Below the pieces are notes generated by a model. It was not told the origin of the DNA and made no database searches. It saw only the letters and a list, made by a program, of their open reading frames with translations. Shown piece by piece: positions 25,443 to 34,343 of a DNA stretch of 64,000 nt. Source of the stretch: an uncultured Ramlibacter sp. GTDB lineage: Bacteria; Pseudomonadota; Gammaproteobacteria; Burkholderiales; Burkholderiaceae_C. The stretch spans positions 186,001 through 250,000 of the forward strand of contig NZ_CAKZHQ010000002.1 in the NCBI RefSeq assembly GCF_936925435.1. The letters are read 5' to 3'. A program made the position numbers and the translations under genes. The first letter of the stretch is position 1; each line of letters opens with the position of its first letter.

Positions 25443-26698
25443 GTTGCGTCCTTCGCCAAGCGCAGGCCTGAGAACTGCCAGCGCGCGCCGGGCGGGAAGA
25501 AGTTGCGGTAGCTGGGCCGGGTGTGGCCGGCGGGCGTGGTGCTGCTGCCGCCGCGCAGCACCAGTTGCCCCACCATGAACTTGCCGTTGTATTCGGCGAC
25601 GGCGCCAGCCAGGGGCTTGAAGCCCGGATAGGGGTCGTAGGAGGAACGCGTCCATTGCCAGACATGGCCGCTCATCTGCGTGATGCCCTGCGCGCCGGCC
25701 GCCGCCTCCCACTCGAACTCGGTGGGCAGGCGCGCGCCGGCCCATTGCGCATAGGCCGCGGCCTCGTAAAAGCTCAGCTGGCTGACCGGCGCGAGCGGAT
25801 CCAGCGGCCGCACGCCGTCCAGGCCGAAGACCTGCCAGTGGGCAAAAGGCGCGCGCGGATCGTTGGGCGCGATCCAGTAGGCCGGCGCCCTCCAGCCCTG
25901 GGCCAGCACCGCGGTCCAGCCGTCGGACAACCACAGTGCGGGCTTGTCGTAGCCGCCGTCGGCAATGAACTGCGCGTACTCGCCGCAAGTGACCAGCCGG
26001 TCGGCGATCTCAAAGGGCTGGAGCAGCACGCTGTGGCGCGGCGTCTCGTTGTCGAACGCGAAGCCATCGCTGTCATGGCCGATTTGCACCGTGCCGCCGG
26101 GCAATGCAAGCCATTGCATGGGCGGGGTGCGCGCCGCCAGCCGCAGGGCCGGTGCCTCGGCCGCGCGGTAGGCCGGCAGCAGCGGGTTGCAGGACAGGGC
26201 ATGGAGGATGTCGGTCAGCAGCAGTTCCTGGTGCTGCTGCTCGTGGTTCAGGCCCAGCTCGATGAGTGCCTGTGTGCCATCCCAGCCGGGCGCCGCGGCG
26301 TCGGCGATGAAGGCGGCCATCGCCGCATCCACATGCTGGCGGTAGGCCAGCACCTCGTCCAGCGAGGGCCGCGTCAGCAGGCCGCGCTGCGGCCGCGGAT
26401 GGCGCGGGCCCAGCGACTCGTAATAGGAATTGAAGAGGTGGAAAAAGCGCTGGTCGAAGGCCTGGTAGCCCGGCGCATGCGGCGCCAGCACCACGGCTTC
26501 AAAAAACCAGCTGGTGTGGGCCAGATGCCATTTGGTCGGGCTGGCATCGGCCATGGACTGGATGCATTGGTCTTCGGCCGAGAGCGGGGCGGCGAGCGCC
26601 AGGCTGTGGCTGCGAACATCGGCATAGCGCCTGGCCAGGGTGTCGCGCCCCGGTGCGGCCAGGGCTTGCGTGTGGACGGACGGCTGGGTCACGGGCAT
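25436..26698 (-). CDS. egtB: Ergothioneine biosynthesis sulfoxide synthase EgtB
   Basis: 420 residues. The N-terminal DinB-like domain supplies the iron triad: His61 in HLAHTSWFFE and His152/His156 in NHEQQHQE. The C-terminal formylglycine-generating-enzyme-like lectin fold has RLPTEFEWEAAA and LRGGSS. It couples hercynine to a thiol (cysteine or gamma-glutamylcysteine) with O2. The start at 26698 has AGAAGGAAG upstream. No egtC or egtE gene is adjacent. Confidence 0.93.
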   Translation of the reverse strand: MPVTQPSVHTQALAAPGRDTLARRYADVRSHSLALAAPLSAEDQCIQSMADASPTKWHLAHTSWFFEAVVLAPHAPGYQAFDQRFFHLFNSYYESLGPRHPRPQRGLLTRPSLDEVLAYRQHVDAAMAAFIADAAAPGWDGTQALIELGLNHEQQHQELLLTDILHALSCNPLLPAYRAAEAPALRLAARTPPMQWLALPGGTVQIGHDSDGFAFDNETPRHSVLLQPFEIADRLVTCGEYAQFIADGGYDKPALWLSDGWTAVLAQGWRAPAYWIAPNDPRAPFAHWQVFGLDGVRPLDPLAPVSQLSFYEAAAYAQWAGARLPTEFEWEAAAGAQGITQMSGHVWQWTRSSYDPYPGFKPLAGAVAEYNGKFMVGQLVLRGGSSTTPAGHTRPSYRNFFPPGARWQFSGLRLAKDATC

Positions 26699-26851
26699 GG
26701 TGTGCTTCCTTCTGGGCTGGGTCGCGTCCCCTCGAAATTCATTACAGCACAGGCCTGCGCAAAATGGGGCCGACACGGGCCAGCCTGCTGACAGAAACGG
26801 GTGTCGCATGCGCAACCGCAGAGGGCGGCGCGCATCGCTACCATGGCGCCC

Positions 26852-27889
26852 ATGAACACCACTACAGCCCTCACCAACCACCAGGTCCGCCTTGCCCGCC
26901 GCCCGGTGGGCGCATCCACCCGCGACGACTGGAGCTTCACCAGCGAGCCGGCCCAGCAGCCGGCCGAGGGCGCCATCCTGGTCAAGACCCTGGCCCTGTC
27001 GCTGGACCCCGCCATGCGCGGCTGGATGAACGAAGGCAAGAGCTACATCCCGCCGGTGGCCATCGGCGAGGTGATGCGCGCCGGCGGCGTCGGCCAGGTG
27101 GTGGAATCGAAGAATGCGCAGTACAAGGCCGGCGACCTTGTCTATGGCTCATTGGGCGTGCAGGAGTACCTGACCCTGCCCGAGGACCAATTCCGCCGCA
27201 ACGGCCTGTTCAAGATCGACCAGCGCATCGGCAGCGTGACGCAATGGCTCAACGTGCTGGGCATGCCGGGCATGACGGCCTACTTCGGCCTGCTCGATGT
27301 CGGCCAGCCCAAGCCGGGTGACACGGTGGTGGTCTCGGGCGCGGCCGGCGCCGTCGGCCAGACCGTGGGCCAGCTGGCCAAGATCAAGGGCTGCCGCGTG
27401 GTCGGCATTGCCGGCGGCCAGGCCAAGTGCGACTGGGTGGTCAATGAGCTGGGCTTCGATGCCTGCATCGACTACAAGGCCGGCAACGTCAGGGCCGGCC
27501 TGAAGGAACACTGCCCCAAGGGCGTGGACGTGTACTTCGACAACGTCGGCGGCGACATCCTGGACGACGTGCTGACCCGCATCGGCCGCGGCGCGCGCAT
27601 CGTCATCTGCGGCGCCATCAGCCAGTACAACAACACCACGGCCGTGCAAGGCCCGAAGAACTACATGTCACTGCTGGTCAACCGCGCGCGCATGGAAGGC
27701 ATGGTGGTGTTCGACTACGCCGACCGCTACCCGGTGGCGATTGCCGAACTGGCGGGCTATCTGAAGGACGGCCGCATGAAGAGCCGCGAAGACGTGGTGC
27801 AAGGCCTGGAAAACTTCCCCGAGGCCCTGGGCAAGCTGTTCAGCGGCGGCAACTTCGGCAAGCTGGTCCTGCAGGTCGCTGACGCCTGA
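26852..27889 (+). CDS. NADP-dependent oxidoreductase (MDR family, CurA-like)
   Basis: 345 residues, the usual length of this group. The nucleotide site is VVSGAAGAVGQTVGQLAKIKGC, then GIAGG; DVYFDNVGGDILD is the family signature. It has no zinc ligands, as in prostaglandin-reductase/CurA-like double-bond reductases. TACCAT ends 7 bases before the ATG, without a Shine-Dalgarno, suggesting a leaderless mRNA; ATG 26843 is an alternative three codons upstream. Divergent from egtB. Confidence 0.88.
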   Translation: MNTTTALTNHQVRLARRPVGASTRDDWSFTSEPAQQPAEGAILVKTLALSLDPAMRGWMNEGKSYIPPVAIGEVMRAGGVGQVVESKNAQYKAGDLVYGSLGVQEYLTLPEDQFRRNGLFKIDQRIGSVTQWLNVLGMPGMTAYFGLLDVGQPKPGDTVVVSGAAGAVGQTVGQLAKIKGCRVVGIAGGQAKCDWVVNELGFDACIDYKAGNVRAGLKEHCPKGVDVYFDNVGGDILDDVLTRIGRGARIVICGAISQYNNTTAVQGPKNYMSLLVNRARMEGMVVFDYADRYPVAIAELAGYLKDGRMKSREDVVQGLENFPEALGKLFSGGNFGKLVLQVADA

Positions 27890-27909
27890 GCGTCAGCGCG
27901 CAGGACCAG

Positions 27910-27927
27910 TCCCCGCGAAGGCGGGGA
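27910..27927. repeat. REP-like palindrome between convergent genes
   Basis: TCCCCGC and GCGGGGA flank GAAG, a perfect 7-bp stem followed by TCCAG. Short palindromes of this form are common intergenic repeats in many proteobacteria. It may also serve as a bidirectional terminator here. Confidence 0.6.
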
Positions 27928-27934
27928 TCCAGAA

Positions 27935-28639
27935 TCAACCGGCGCGCAGCGAATTGCCGTCCACCACCACGCGGGTGCCGGCGGCGACGGCGTTGCGCTG
28001 CTCGATGGTGCGCGTCGAGCCATCGGCCATGCGCACGTGCATCTGGTAGGCCGTGTAGCTCTTCATGTTCTTCTCGATCTGGTTGCCGGCATAGGCGCCG
28101 CCGGCGACGCCGGCCACGGTCGCAACCGTCTTGCCGCTGCCCTTGCCGACCTGGTTGCCCAGCAGGCCGCCGATCACACCGCCGGCCACGGTGCCCAGCG
28201 TCACCGGCGTGCCGGCGATGCCTTCGACCTGCTCCTGGCGCTGCACGGTGGTCACCGATTCAACAACGCCGCAATTGGCACAGGCTGGAGCCGGGTTGGC
28301 ACCTGCCGTGCGCGTGTCGGGGCGCTGCGTGTTCTGGGCCGAACCCTGGGCCTGTTGCACGGGCTTGGCGGCGGGCTTGGGCGTGGGTTTGGCGGCAGCC
28401 TTGGGCAGGGCCTCGTCGGGCGCGTCCAGCGGCGCCTTGGGCACGGTCGTGGTGGTGGTCGTCGTCACCACGGCCTGGGTGTCGGCCGGCGGCGTGCCGT
28501 CCTTGCTCGACATCACCAGGGCGGCGGCCAGGCCGACGATGGCGACGGCCATCACGCCCATGGTGACCAGCAGGGGACGGCTGGTGCGGGCGGGTTCGGC
28601 TTGCACCGCACCGGGGGAAACTGTTTGGGTGGTATCCAT
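27935..28639 (-). CDS. Glycine zipper 2TM domain protein, membrane anchored
   Basis: 234 residues. One N-terminal membrane helix (about 27-47), a Thr/Pro/Lys/Ala-rich linker (about 60-125), then a glycine-zipper hairpin (VAGGVIGGLLGNQVGKGSGK and VAGVAGGAYAGNQIEK) and a C-terminal basic region. The fold resembles the 17-kDa-antigen/Rick_17kDa-like surface proteins but lacks a lipobox. Envelope role inferred. The start has AGGAG upstream. Confidence 0.85.
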   Translation of the reverse strand: MDTTQTVSPGAVQAEPARTSRPLLVTMGVMAVAIVGLAAALVMSSKDGTPPADTQAVVTTTTTTTVPKAPLDAPDEALPKAAAKPTPKPAAKPVQQAQGSAQNTQRPDTRTAGANPAPACANCGVVESVTTVQRQEQVEGIAGTPVTLGTVAGGVIGGLLGNQVGKGSGKTVATVAGVAGGAYAGNQIEKNMKSYTAYQMHVRMADGSTRTIEQRNAVAAGTRVVVDGNSLRAG

Positions 28640-28750
28640 GAGGGACTCCTTTGCTTGTGCCTCGTTGTAGCTCAGGCACAGGCGCCGGCGTGTAGGCCGA
28701 TGCAACAAAAGTAAGCCGGTTGCGCCCTACAGGCGATCTCTTTACCTGCG

Positions 28751-29254
28751 CTATACGCCGCCGCGCGGATGGGTGGGATCGATCCACAGCACCTGCTCGG
28801 GCTGCTCTACCGGCGCGATGTCCAGGTTGACCGCCACCGCCTCGCCATCGCTGCGGCACAGCACGCACTCCAGCGCCTCGGTGGGACTGGCGTTGATCTC
28901 CTGGTGCGGCACATAGGGCGGCACGTAGATGAAGTCACCCGGACCAGCCTCGGCGGTGAACTCCAGCTGCTCGCCCCAGCGCATGCGGGCCCGGCCCTTG
29001 ACGATGTAGATCACGCTTTCCAGATGGCCGTGGTGGTGGGCGCCGGTCTTGGCATTGGCATGGATGGTGACAGTGCCGGCCCAGAGCTTTTGCGCGCCGA
29101 CGCGGGCGAAGTTGATGGCCGCCTTGCGGTCCATGCCCGGCGTCTGCGCGGTGTTGCCATCGAGCTGGCCGCCGGGAATGACGCGCACGCCGTCGTGCTT
29201 CCAGTCGTGCGAATGGCCGTGTGAATGGTCGTGGGGGTCGAGATCGTGGCTCAT
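28751..29254 (-). CDS. Cupin domain protein
   Basis: 167 residues. The N-terminus is His/Asp-rich (HDHSHGHSHDWKHDG). The cupin motifs are HHHGHLESVIYIVKGRARM and PGDFIYVPPYVPHQEIN, with the His/Glu metal ligands present. Likely a metal-bound small-molecule or sensor cupin; the substrate is unknown. The His-rich leader may bind metal separately. Confidence 0.85.
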   Translation of the reverse strand: MSHDLDPHDHSHGHSHDWKHDGVRVIPGGQLDGNTAQTPGMDRKAAINFARVGAQKLWAGTVTIHANAKTGAHHHGHLESVIYIVKGRARMRWGEQLEFTAEAGPGDFIYVPPYVPHQEINASPTEALECVLCRSDGEAVAVNLDIAPVEQPEQVLWIDPTHPRGGV

Positions 29255-29281
29255 GGCTGTGAGGCTACTCCGGCGCCGCCG

Positions 29282-30433
29282 TCAGTCAAGCGCGGCATAG
29301 ACCAGATGGCGGAACAGGTTGCGGTAGTGGACGCGCTGGTTGGGCGCCTGCAGCAGCAACATGGCGAACATGTCTTGCGCCGGATCGACGAAGAACGAGG
29401 TGCCGCCGATGCCGCTCCAATAGACCATGCCGGCCGAGCCCGGCTGCGGCCCCAGGCCGGTGGCCAGGCGCACGGCCAGACCCAGGCCGAAACCATGGCC
29501 GGGCGGCAGCAACTCGCCGACCGCGGGAATGGCACCCAGGTGGTCGGCCGCCATCCATTCGATGGTCGTGCGCGAGACCAGGCGCTGGCCCTCGAAGCTG
29601 CCCATGCCGCGCAGCAGTTGCAGAAAGCGCGTGTAGTCGGCCGCGGTGGACACCAGGCCACCACCGCCGGACTCCAGTCGCGGCACTTCGCGCGCATCCA
29701 TCATGTGCACGGCGGCGCCGCTGTCCGGGCAGCGCGCGAAGGGCTCGGCGATGCGGCCGAACGCGGAAGGCGGCACGGCAAAGCCCGTGTCCACCATGCC
29801 CAGCGGACCGAGGATGCTCTGCTGCAGGAAGGCGCCCAGCGGCTGGCCCGAGGCCACCTCGATCACGGCGCCCAGCACGTCGGTGGCGCGGCTGTAGTGC
29901 CAGCAGCTGCCCGGCTGGTGCGCCAGCGGCAGGCCGGCCAGCAACTCACTGGCCTCCAGGTTGCTGCGCGAGCGCTTGCCGATGTCCACCTCGGTGTAGC
30001 GCTGCTGCACGGCGCTGTTGCCCAGGAATTCGTAGCTCAGGCCGGCCGTGTGGCGCAGCAGGTCGTGCACTGTGGCCTGCCGGCGCGCCGGCTCCAGCAG
30101 CACCTGGCCATCGAGCTCGCGGGCCACTTGTTGCTGGGCGAATGCCGGCAGATAAGCCGCTACGGGGTCGGTCAGTTGCAGCTTGCCCTGCTCGGCCAGC
30201 ATCAGCGCCGCCAGCGAGACGATGGGCTTGGTCATCGAGTAGATGCGGAAGATGGCGTCGCGCGCCATCGCGTCGCCGGCCGCCGGATCGCGCCGGCCGA
30301 TCGCCTCGAACAGCTGGGGCTCGCCGCCGCCTTGCGCGACGACCATGACGGCGCCCGGGATGCGCTCGCGCGCCACCTGCTCGGCCAGCGTGTCACGCAG
30401 CCGGCCCAGCGCCTGTGGGTTCAGGCGCGCCAT
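29282..30433 (-). CDS. Serine hydrolase, beta-lactamase class C/esterase family
   Basis: 383 residues, cytoplasmic (no signal peptide). The Ser66-Met-Thr-Lys69 motif and a Tyr motif HYSRATD, where Ser-Arg replaces the usual S/A-N, are visible, with GSAGMVYWSG near the C-terminus in place of the KTG region. This pattern fits EstB/LovD-like esterases and transesterases rather than true beta-lactamases. Its start codon overlaps the stop of the MetE-like gene. Confidence 0.85.
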   Translation of the reverse strand: MARLNPQALGRLRDTLAEQVARERIPGAVMVVAQGGGEPQLFEAIGRRDPAAGDAMARDAIFRIYSMTKPIVSLAALMLAEQGKLQLTDPVAAYLPAFAQQQVARELDGQVLLEPARRQATVHDLLRHTAGLSYEFLGNSAVQQRYTEVDIGKRSRSNLEASELLAGLPLAHQPGSCWHYSRATDVLGAVIEVASGQPLGAFLQQSILGPLGMVDTGFAVPPSAFGRIAEPFARCPDSGAAVHMMDAREVPRLESGGGGLVSTAADYTRFLQLLRGMGSFEGQRLVSRTTIEWMAADHLGAIPAVGELLPPGHGFGLGLAVRLATGLGPQPGSAGMVYWSGIGGTSFFVDPAQDMFAMLLLQAPNQRVHYRNLFRHLVYAALD

Positions 30434-31452
30434 CAGCGGTAACGCTCGCGCGCCAGGGCGGCGCCGGCGCCCAGGGCCTGCAGCTTCTTCAAGGCCACCT
30501 CGCGGCTCATGGGGGCCAGGCCGCAGTTGGTGCAGGGGAACAGCCGGTTCTTGGGCACGAACTGCAAGGCCTTGCCGATGGTGTCCGCCACCTGTTCGGG
30601 CGTCTCGATGACGTCGCTGGCGACGTCGATCACGCCGACCATCACATCCTTGCCTTCCAGCAGCTGCATCAGCTCCGGCGGCACATGCGAGTGGTAGCTC
30701 TCCAGGCTGACCTGGTTGATGCTGCTCTTGGCGAGCGCGGGAAACACCAGCTCGTACTGGCGCCACTGGTCGCCCAGCTTTTCTTTCCAGTCGTTGTTGG
30801 CCTGGATGCCGTAGCCATAGCAGATGTGGACCGCCGTCGTGCAGGTCAGCCCCTGGGCAGAGCGCTCCAGCGCCTTCACACCCCAGTCGGCGGCGTCCTG
30901 CATGTAGACATTGAAGGCCGGCTCGTCGAACTGGATGATGTCCACGCCGTCGGCCTGCAAGGCCAGGGCCTCCTGGTTGAGCAGCTCGGCAAAGGCCATC
31001 GCCATCTTCTGCCTGTCGCCGTAGAAGCGGTCGGCCACGGTGTCGACGATGGTCATGGGCCCGGGCAGGGTGAACTTGAGTTTCTTCTTCGTGTGGGCGC
31101 GCGCCAGCTGCGCCTCGAAAGCATGGACCCGGCCCTTGAGCTTGAGGGCGGAGACCACCTGCGGCACCATGGCGTCGTACCGGTTATCGCGGATGCCCAT
31201 CTTGACCTTGTGCTCGAAGTCGATGCCCTCGACCTGCTCCAGGAAACCGTGAACGAAATGCTGGCGCGACTGCTCGCCGTCGCCCACGATGTCCAGGCCC
31301 GCGTCCTCCTGCGCCTTGATCCACAGCAGCGTGGCATCGGCCTTGGCCTGGCGCAACTCATCGCCTTGCGCCTTCCATTGCGGCCAGAGCTTTTGCGTTT
31401 CGGCCAGCCAGCCCGGCTTGGGCAGGCTGCCGGCGATCACGGCTTCGAACAT
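30433..31452 (-). CDS. MetE-like cobalamin-independent methionine synthase family protein
   Basis: 339 residues, corresponding only to the catalytic C-terminal barrel of MetE (full MetE is about 750). AGSLPKPGWL starts the barrel; zinc ligands are likely His in HICYGYG, Glu and Cys in CTNCGLAP. Short core-MetE proteins can transfer methyl groups from donors other than methyl-folate. The ribosome site AAGGAGAT is strong. A 314-base leader full of hairpins precedes it. Confidence 0.85.
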   Translation of the reverse strand: MFEAVIAGSLPKPGWLAETQKLWPQWKAQGDELRQAKADATLLWIKAQEDAGLDIVGDGEQSRQHFVHGFLEQVEGIDFEHKVKMGIRDNRYDAMVPQVVSALKLKGRVHAFEAQLARAHTKKKLKFTLPGPMTIVDTVADRFYGDRQKMAMAFAELLNQEALALQADGVDIIQFDEPAFNVYMQDAADWGVKALERSAQGLTCTTAVHICYGYGIQANNDWKEKLGDQWRQYELVFPALAKSSINQVSLESYHSHVPPELMQLLEGKDVMVGVIDVASDVIETPEQVADTIGKALQFVPKNRLFPCTNCGLAPMSREVALKKLQALGAGAALARERYR

Positions 31453-31766
31453 GGGGATCTCCTTGGTTGGAGTGAGATTATGTTGGACCTCAACGCAGGG
31501 TGCGCCTGCATGGTTGGCATGGTGGCAAACCACCGGTAGCGCGCCGGAATGTTGGCCTCGCGGCAGCCGGTGCCCGGGCTGCGGCCTTCGGGCATCGCCG
31601 TGCGCCCGGCACCGGTTGATTCGAAGTGCGTGGCGCATCTTCCAGGCTGCCAGGGAATGCCGCCGACCAGGCGGCACGCTGACCGTTGGCCGCAGTCCGG
31701 ACACCGGCTGGCGCAGGCGAGGTGCATGCCAAGAGGGGCTTCGACAGTGGCCCGTATGATTCCAGC
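31453..31766 (-). promoter_or_regulatory. Structured leader of the MetE-like gene, candidate riboswitch
   Basis: No gene is supported in this 314-base gap. Stems on the minus strand include CCGGTGCC with GGCACCGG (31615-31608 and 31574-31567) enclosing smaller GC hairpins, and GCCGCC with GCGGC near 31660-31680. Reading toward the gene, GCCCGGGCACCGGC resembles the 3' B12-box region of cobalamin riboswitches, but the conserved GGGAA and CCCGCAAC elements are not recognisable. Confidence 0.35.
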
Positions 31767-33104
31767 ATGGCCCAAACACCGCGCGTCGTCATCATCGGTT
31801 GTGGTTTCGGTGGCCTGGAGGCGGCCAGGGCGCTGGCCCGGGCAGATGTGGAGATCACGCTGGTGGACAAGACCAACCACCACCTGTTCCAGCCCCTGCT
31901 CTACCAGGTTGCCACCGCCGGCCTGTCGGCGCCGGCCATCGCGGCGCCGGTGCGCCACCTGTTTCGCACGCAGGCCAACCTGACCACCTTGCTGGGCGAG
32001 GCCGTGGCCATCGAGGCGGACAGCCGCTGCGTGCGGCTCAAGGACGGCGCGCTGCTGCCTTATGACCACCTGATCGTCGCCGCCGGCTCCACCCACAGCT
32101 ACTTCGGTCACGACGACTGGGCCGCCTTCGCGCCGGGCCTCAAGACGCTGGACGATGCGTTCGAGATCCGCCGCCGCATCCTGCTGGCTTTCGAAGCCGC
32201 CGAGAAAGAGGAGGACCCGGCGCTGCGTGCCGCCTGCCTGACCTTCGTGGTCATCGGCGGCGGCCCCACCGGGGTGGAGATGGCCGGCACGCTGGCCGAG
32301 ATCGCGCGCCACACCTTGCCCGGCGAGTTCCGCCGCATCGACCCGGCCCAGGCCCGCATCCTGCTGGTCGAGGGCGGTGCGCGCGTGCTGCAGACCATGC
32401 CCGAGTCGCTCAGCCAGCGGGCCCGCGAGCAGCTGGAAAAGCTGGGCGTCGAGGTCCGCACCGGCGCCCGCGTGATGGCCATCGACAATGCCGGATTGGA
32501 GATCGAATCGGCCTCTGAAGCGCTGGGGAAGGGCTTGAGCAGCTATCGATTGGATAGCAGATGCGTGATTTGGGCGGCCGGTGTGGCGGCCTCAGTGCTG
32601 GGCCGGCAGCTCGCCGGCGCCACCGGTGCGCAGCTCGATCGCGCCGGCCGCGTCATCGTCGGGCCCGACCTGAGCTTGCCCAACTTTCCCGAGATCAGCG
32701 TGGTCGGCGACCTGGCCGCAGCGCACAGCCACGTGCCGGGCCAAGAGCCCAAGCCCGTGCCCGGCGTCTCGCCCGGCGCCAAGCAGATGGGCCGGCAGGC
32801 GGCGGCCAACATCCTGCGCCGCATCGCCGGCCAGAGCACAGCGGCCTTCCGCTACGCCGACTACGGCAACCTGGCCACCATCGGCCGCAATTCGGCCGTG
32901 GTCGACCTGGCCTCGCCGCTGGGCCCGCTGCGCTTTAGCGGCTACTTTGCCTGGCTGTTCTGGCTGTTCGCCCACATCTGGTTTCTGATCGGCTTTCGCA
33001 ACCGGCTGGTGGTTCTGATCGACTGGGCCTCGGCCTACTGGAGCAAGCAGCGCTACGCCCGCGTCATCAGCAACATCGAGCCGCAACGCAGGGAGGCACC
33101 ATGA
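31767..33104 (+). CDS. ndh: Type II NADH dehydrogenase (NAD(P)/FAD-dependent oxidoreductase)
   Basis: 445 residues. FAD site IIGCGFGGLEAARAL, NAD site VVIGGGPTGVEMAGTL, and a C-terminal amphipathic/hydrophobic segment (FAWLFWLFAHIWFLIGFRN) for membrane attachment, as in NDH-2 enzymes that pass electrons from NADH to quinone without pumping. Between the two nucleotide sites and RCVIWAAGV there is an extra stretch (about residues 244-262) encoded by a dispersed repeat. TATGAT ends 6 bases before the ATG, so the mRNA may be leaderless. Followed by the DUF488 gene with a 4-base overlap. Confidence 0.9.
   Translation: MAQTPRVVIIGCGFGGLEAARALARADVEITLVDKTNHHLFQPLLYQVATAGLSAPAIAAPVRHLFRTQANLTTLLGEAVAIEADSRCVRLKDGALLPYDHLIVAAGSTHSYFGHDDWAAFAPGLKTLDDAFEIRRRILLAFEAAEKEEDPALRAACLTFVVIGGGPTGVEMAGTLAEIARHTLPGEFRRIDPAQARILLVEGGARVLQTMPESLSQRAREQLEKLGVEVRTGARVMAIDNAGLEIESASEALGKGLSSYRLDSRCVIWAAGVAASVLGRQLAGATGAQLDRAGRVIVGPDLSLPNFPEISVVGDLAAAHSHVPGQEPKPVPGVSPGAKQMGRQAAANILRRIAGQSTAAFRYADYGNLATIGRNSAVVDLASPLGPLRFSGYFAWLFWLFAHIWFLIGFRNRLVVLIDWASAYWSKQRYARVISNIEPQRREAP
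32497..32560 (-). repeat. Dispersed repeat inside the NADH dehydrogenase gene, copy D
   Basis: Read on the minus strand the block runs GCTATCCAATCGATAGCTG, CTC, GC-rich middle, GCGCTTCAGAGGCCGATT, matching the family seen at 20741, 51699 and 61841. It stays in frame and encodes the SASEALGKGLSSYRLDS region of the protein. Confidence 0.6.
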
Positions 33105-33490
33105 GCGTTTCCATCGTTCAACTCGGAACGCCCCGCCGCGCGGGCGAAGGCCTGCGCCTGGGCACGGTGCGGCGGCCACCACGCGGCGTGCCCAAGACCG
33201 AATTCGCCAGCGGCAACTGGTACGACCTGTGGTTTCCCAACCTGGCGCCCAGCGCGGAGTTGATGGCCCAGGGCAAGGCCGCTGAGGACGACAAGGCCTG
33301 GGCGGTGTTCCGCCGCAAGTACCAGGCCGAGATGGCCCAGGCCGACGCCAGCCGCACGCTCGACCTGCTGGCCGCGATGTCGCAGCAGACCAATTTCTCG
33401 GCGGGTTGCTACTGCGAGAACGAGAGCCGCTGCCACCGCTCGCTGCTGCGCGAGCTGCTGGCCGAACGCGGCGCTGACATCGCGCCCTAG
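33101..33490 (+). CDS. DUF488 family protein
   Basis: 129 residues. It has RLGTVRRPPRGVPK and the C-terminal GCYCENESRCHRSLL, whose Cys/His cluster is typical of DUF488 (YeaO-like) proteins. No function is known. It overlaps the NADH dehydrogenase gene by 4 bases (ATGA) and converges on the channel gene with another 4-base overlap. Ribosome site AGGGAGG. Confidence 0.85.
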   Translation: MSVSIVQLGTPRRAGEGLRLGTVRRPPRGVPKTEFASGNWYDLWFPNLAPSAELMAQGKAAEDDKAWAVFRRKYQAEMAQADASRTLDLLAAMSQQTNFSAGCYCENESRCHRSLLRELLAERGADIAP

Positions 33491-34341
33491 GCTTGCGGCG
33501 GCAAGGCCATGCCGCACTGCTGGCAGAAATTCGCCTCGCTGCCATAGCCACTGGCGCCGCAGGCCGTGCAGCTGCGCGCGGCTGACGAGTCCCGCATGTG
33601 GCGGCGCGCCGTCATCTCCGCCGTCACGATGCCTGTGGGCACGGCCAGCGTGCCCCATCCCAGCAGCATCATCACCGAGGCGATGAAGCGGCCAGCCTCG
33701 GTTTTTGGCGTGATGTCGCCAAAGCCCACGGTGGTGATGGTGGTGATGGCCCAGTAGACCGAGGTGGGGATGTCGGCAAAGCCATGCTGCGGCCCCTCCA
33801 CCACGTACAGCAAGGTGCCCAGCACCAGGGCCGCCATCAGCACCGCCGACAGGAAGACCAGGATCTTGCGCCGGCTGGCGGCCAGCGCCGCGCCCATCAC
33901 CTGGTACTCCACCACATAGGCGGTGAGCTTGAAGATGCGGAAGATGCGCAGCAGCCGCAGGATGCGCACGTCGATCAACGCGTGCAGCTCGGGGAAAACC
34001 AGGGCCAGGTAGGTCGGCAGCACGGCCAGCAGGTCGACGATGCCGAAAAAACTGAAGGCATAGCGCAGCGGCCGCTGCACGCTGACCAGGCGGGCGACGT
34101 ACTCGATGCTGAATAGCAGGGTGAACAGCCATTCAACCGTGATGAAGCCGGTGCGCCAGCGCACATGCCAGCCCTGCACGCTGTCGGCGATGACCACCGC
34201 CACGCTCACCAGGATGGCCACGACGATGGCCTTGTCAAAGGCCCGGCCGGCCGGCGTCTCGCTCTCGTAAATGACCTTGTGCAGCGCAAGCCGCCAGCCG
34301 CCGGCGGGCCGTCCCAGTTCGTCCTGGCCCGCCGTCGCCAT
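33487..34341 (-). CDS. Voltage-gated potassium channel with C-terminal zinc ribbon
   Basis: 284 residues. Six-helix voltage-gated channel: S4 is DVRILRLLRIFRIFKL with repeated Arg, and the selectivity filter is TTVGFGD in ITTITTVGFGDITPK, as in KvAP-like bacterial channels. After S6 the tail carries two Cys pairs (CTACGASGYG and FCQQCG), a small zinc-ribbon. The gene starts 2 bases after the stop of the enolase-superfamily gene, a tight but functionally odd pairing. Confidence 0.87.
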   Translation of the reverse strand: MATAGQDELGRPAGGWRLALHKVIYESETPAGRAFDKAIVVAILVSVAVVIADSVQGWHVRWRTGFITVEWLFTLLFSIEYVARLVSVQRPLRYAFSFFGIVDLLAVLPTYLALVFPELHALIDVRILRLLRIFRIFKLTAYVVEYQVMGAALAASRRKILVFLSAVLMAALVLGTLLYVVEGPQHGFADIPTSVYWAITTITTVGFGDITPKTEAGRFIASVMMLLGWGTLAVPTGIVTAEMTARRHMRDSSAARSCTACGASGYGSEANFCQQCGMALPPQA

Positions 34342-34343
34342 GC

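Noticed and set aside
29282..30433. Beta-lactamase resistance gene
   Set aside because: No signal peptide and an altered Tyr motif; it fits esterase-type serine hydrolases better.
31453..31766. Clear cobalamin riboswitch upstream of the MetE-like gene
   Set aside because: The diagnostic GGGAA and CCCGCAAC elements are not recognisable, so it is kept only as a structured-leader candidate.
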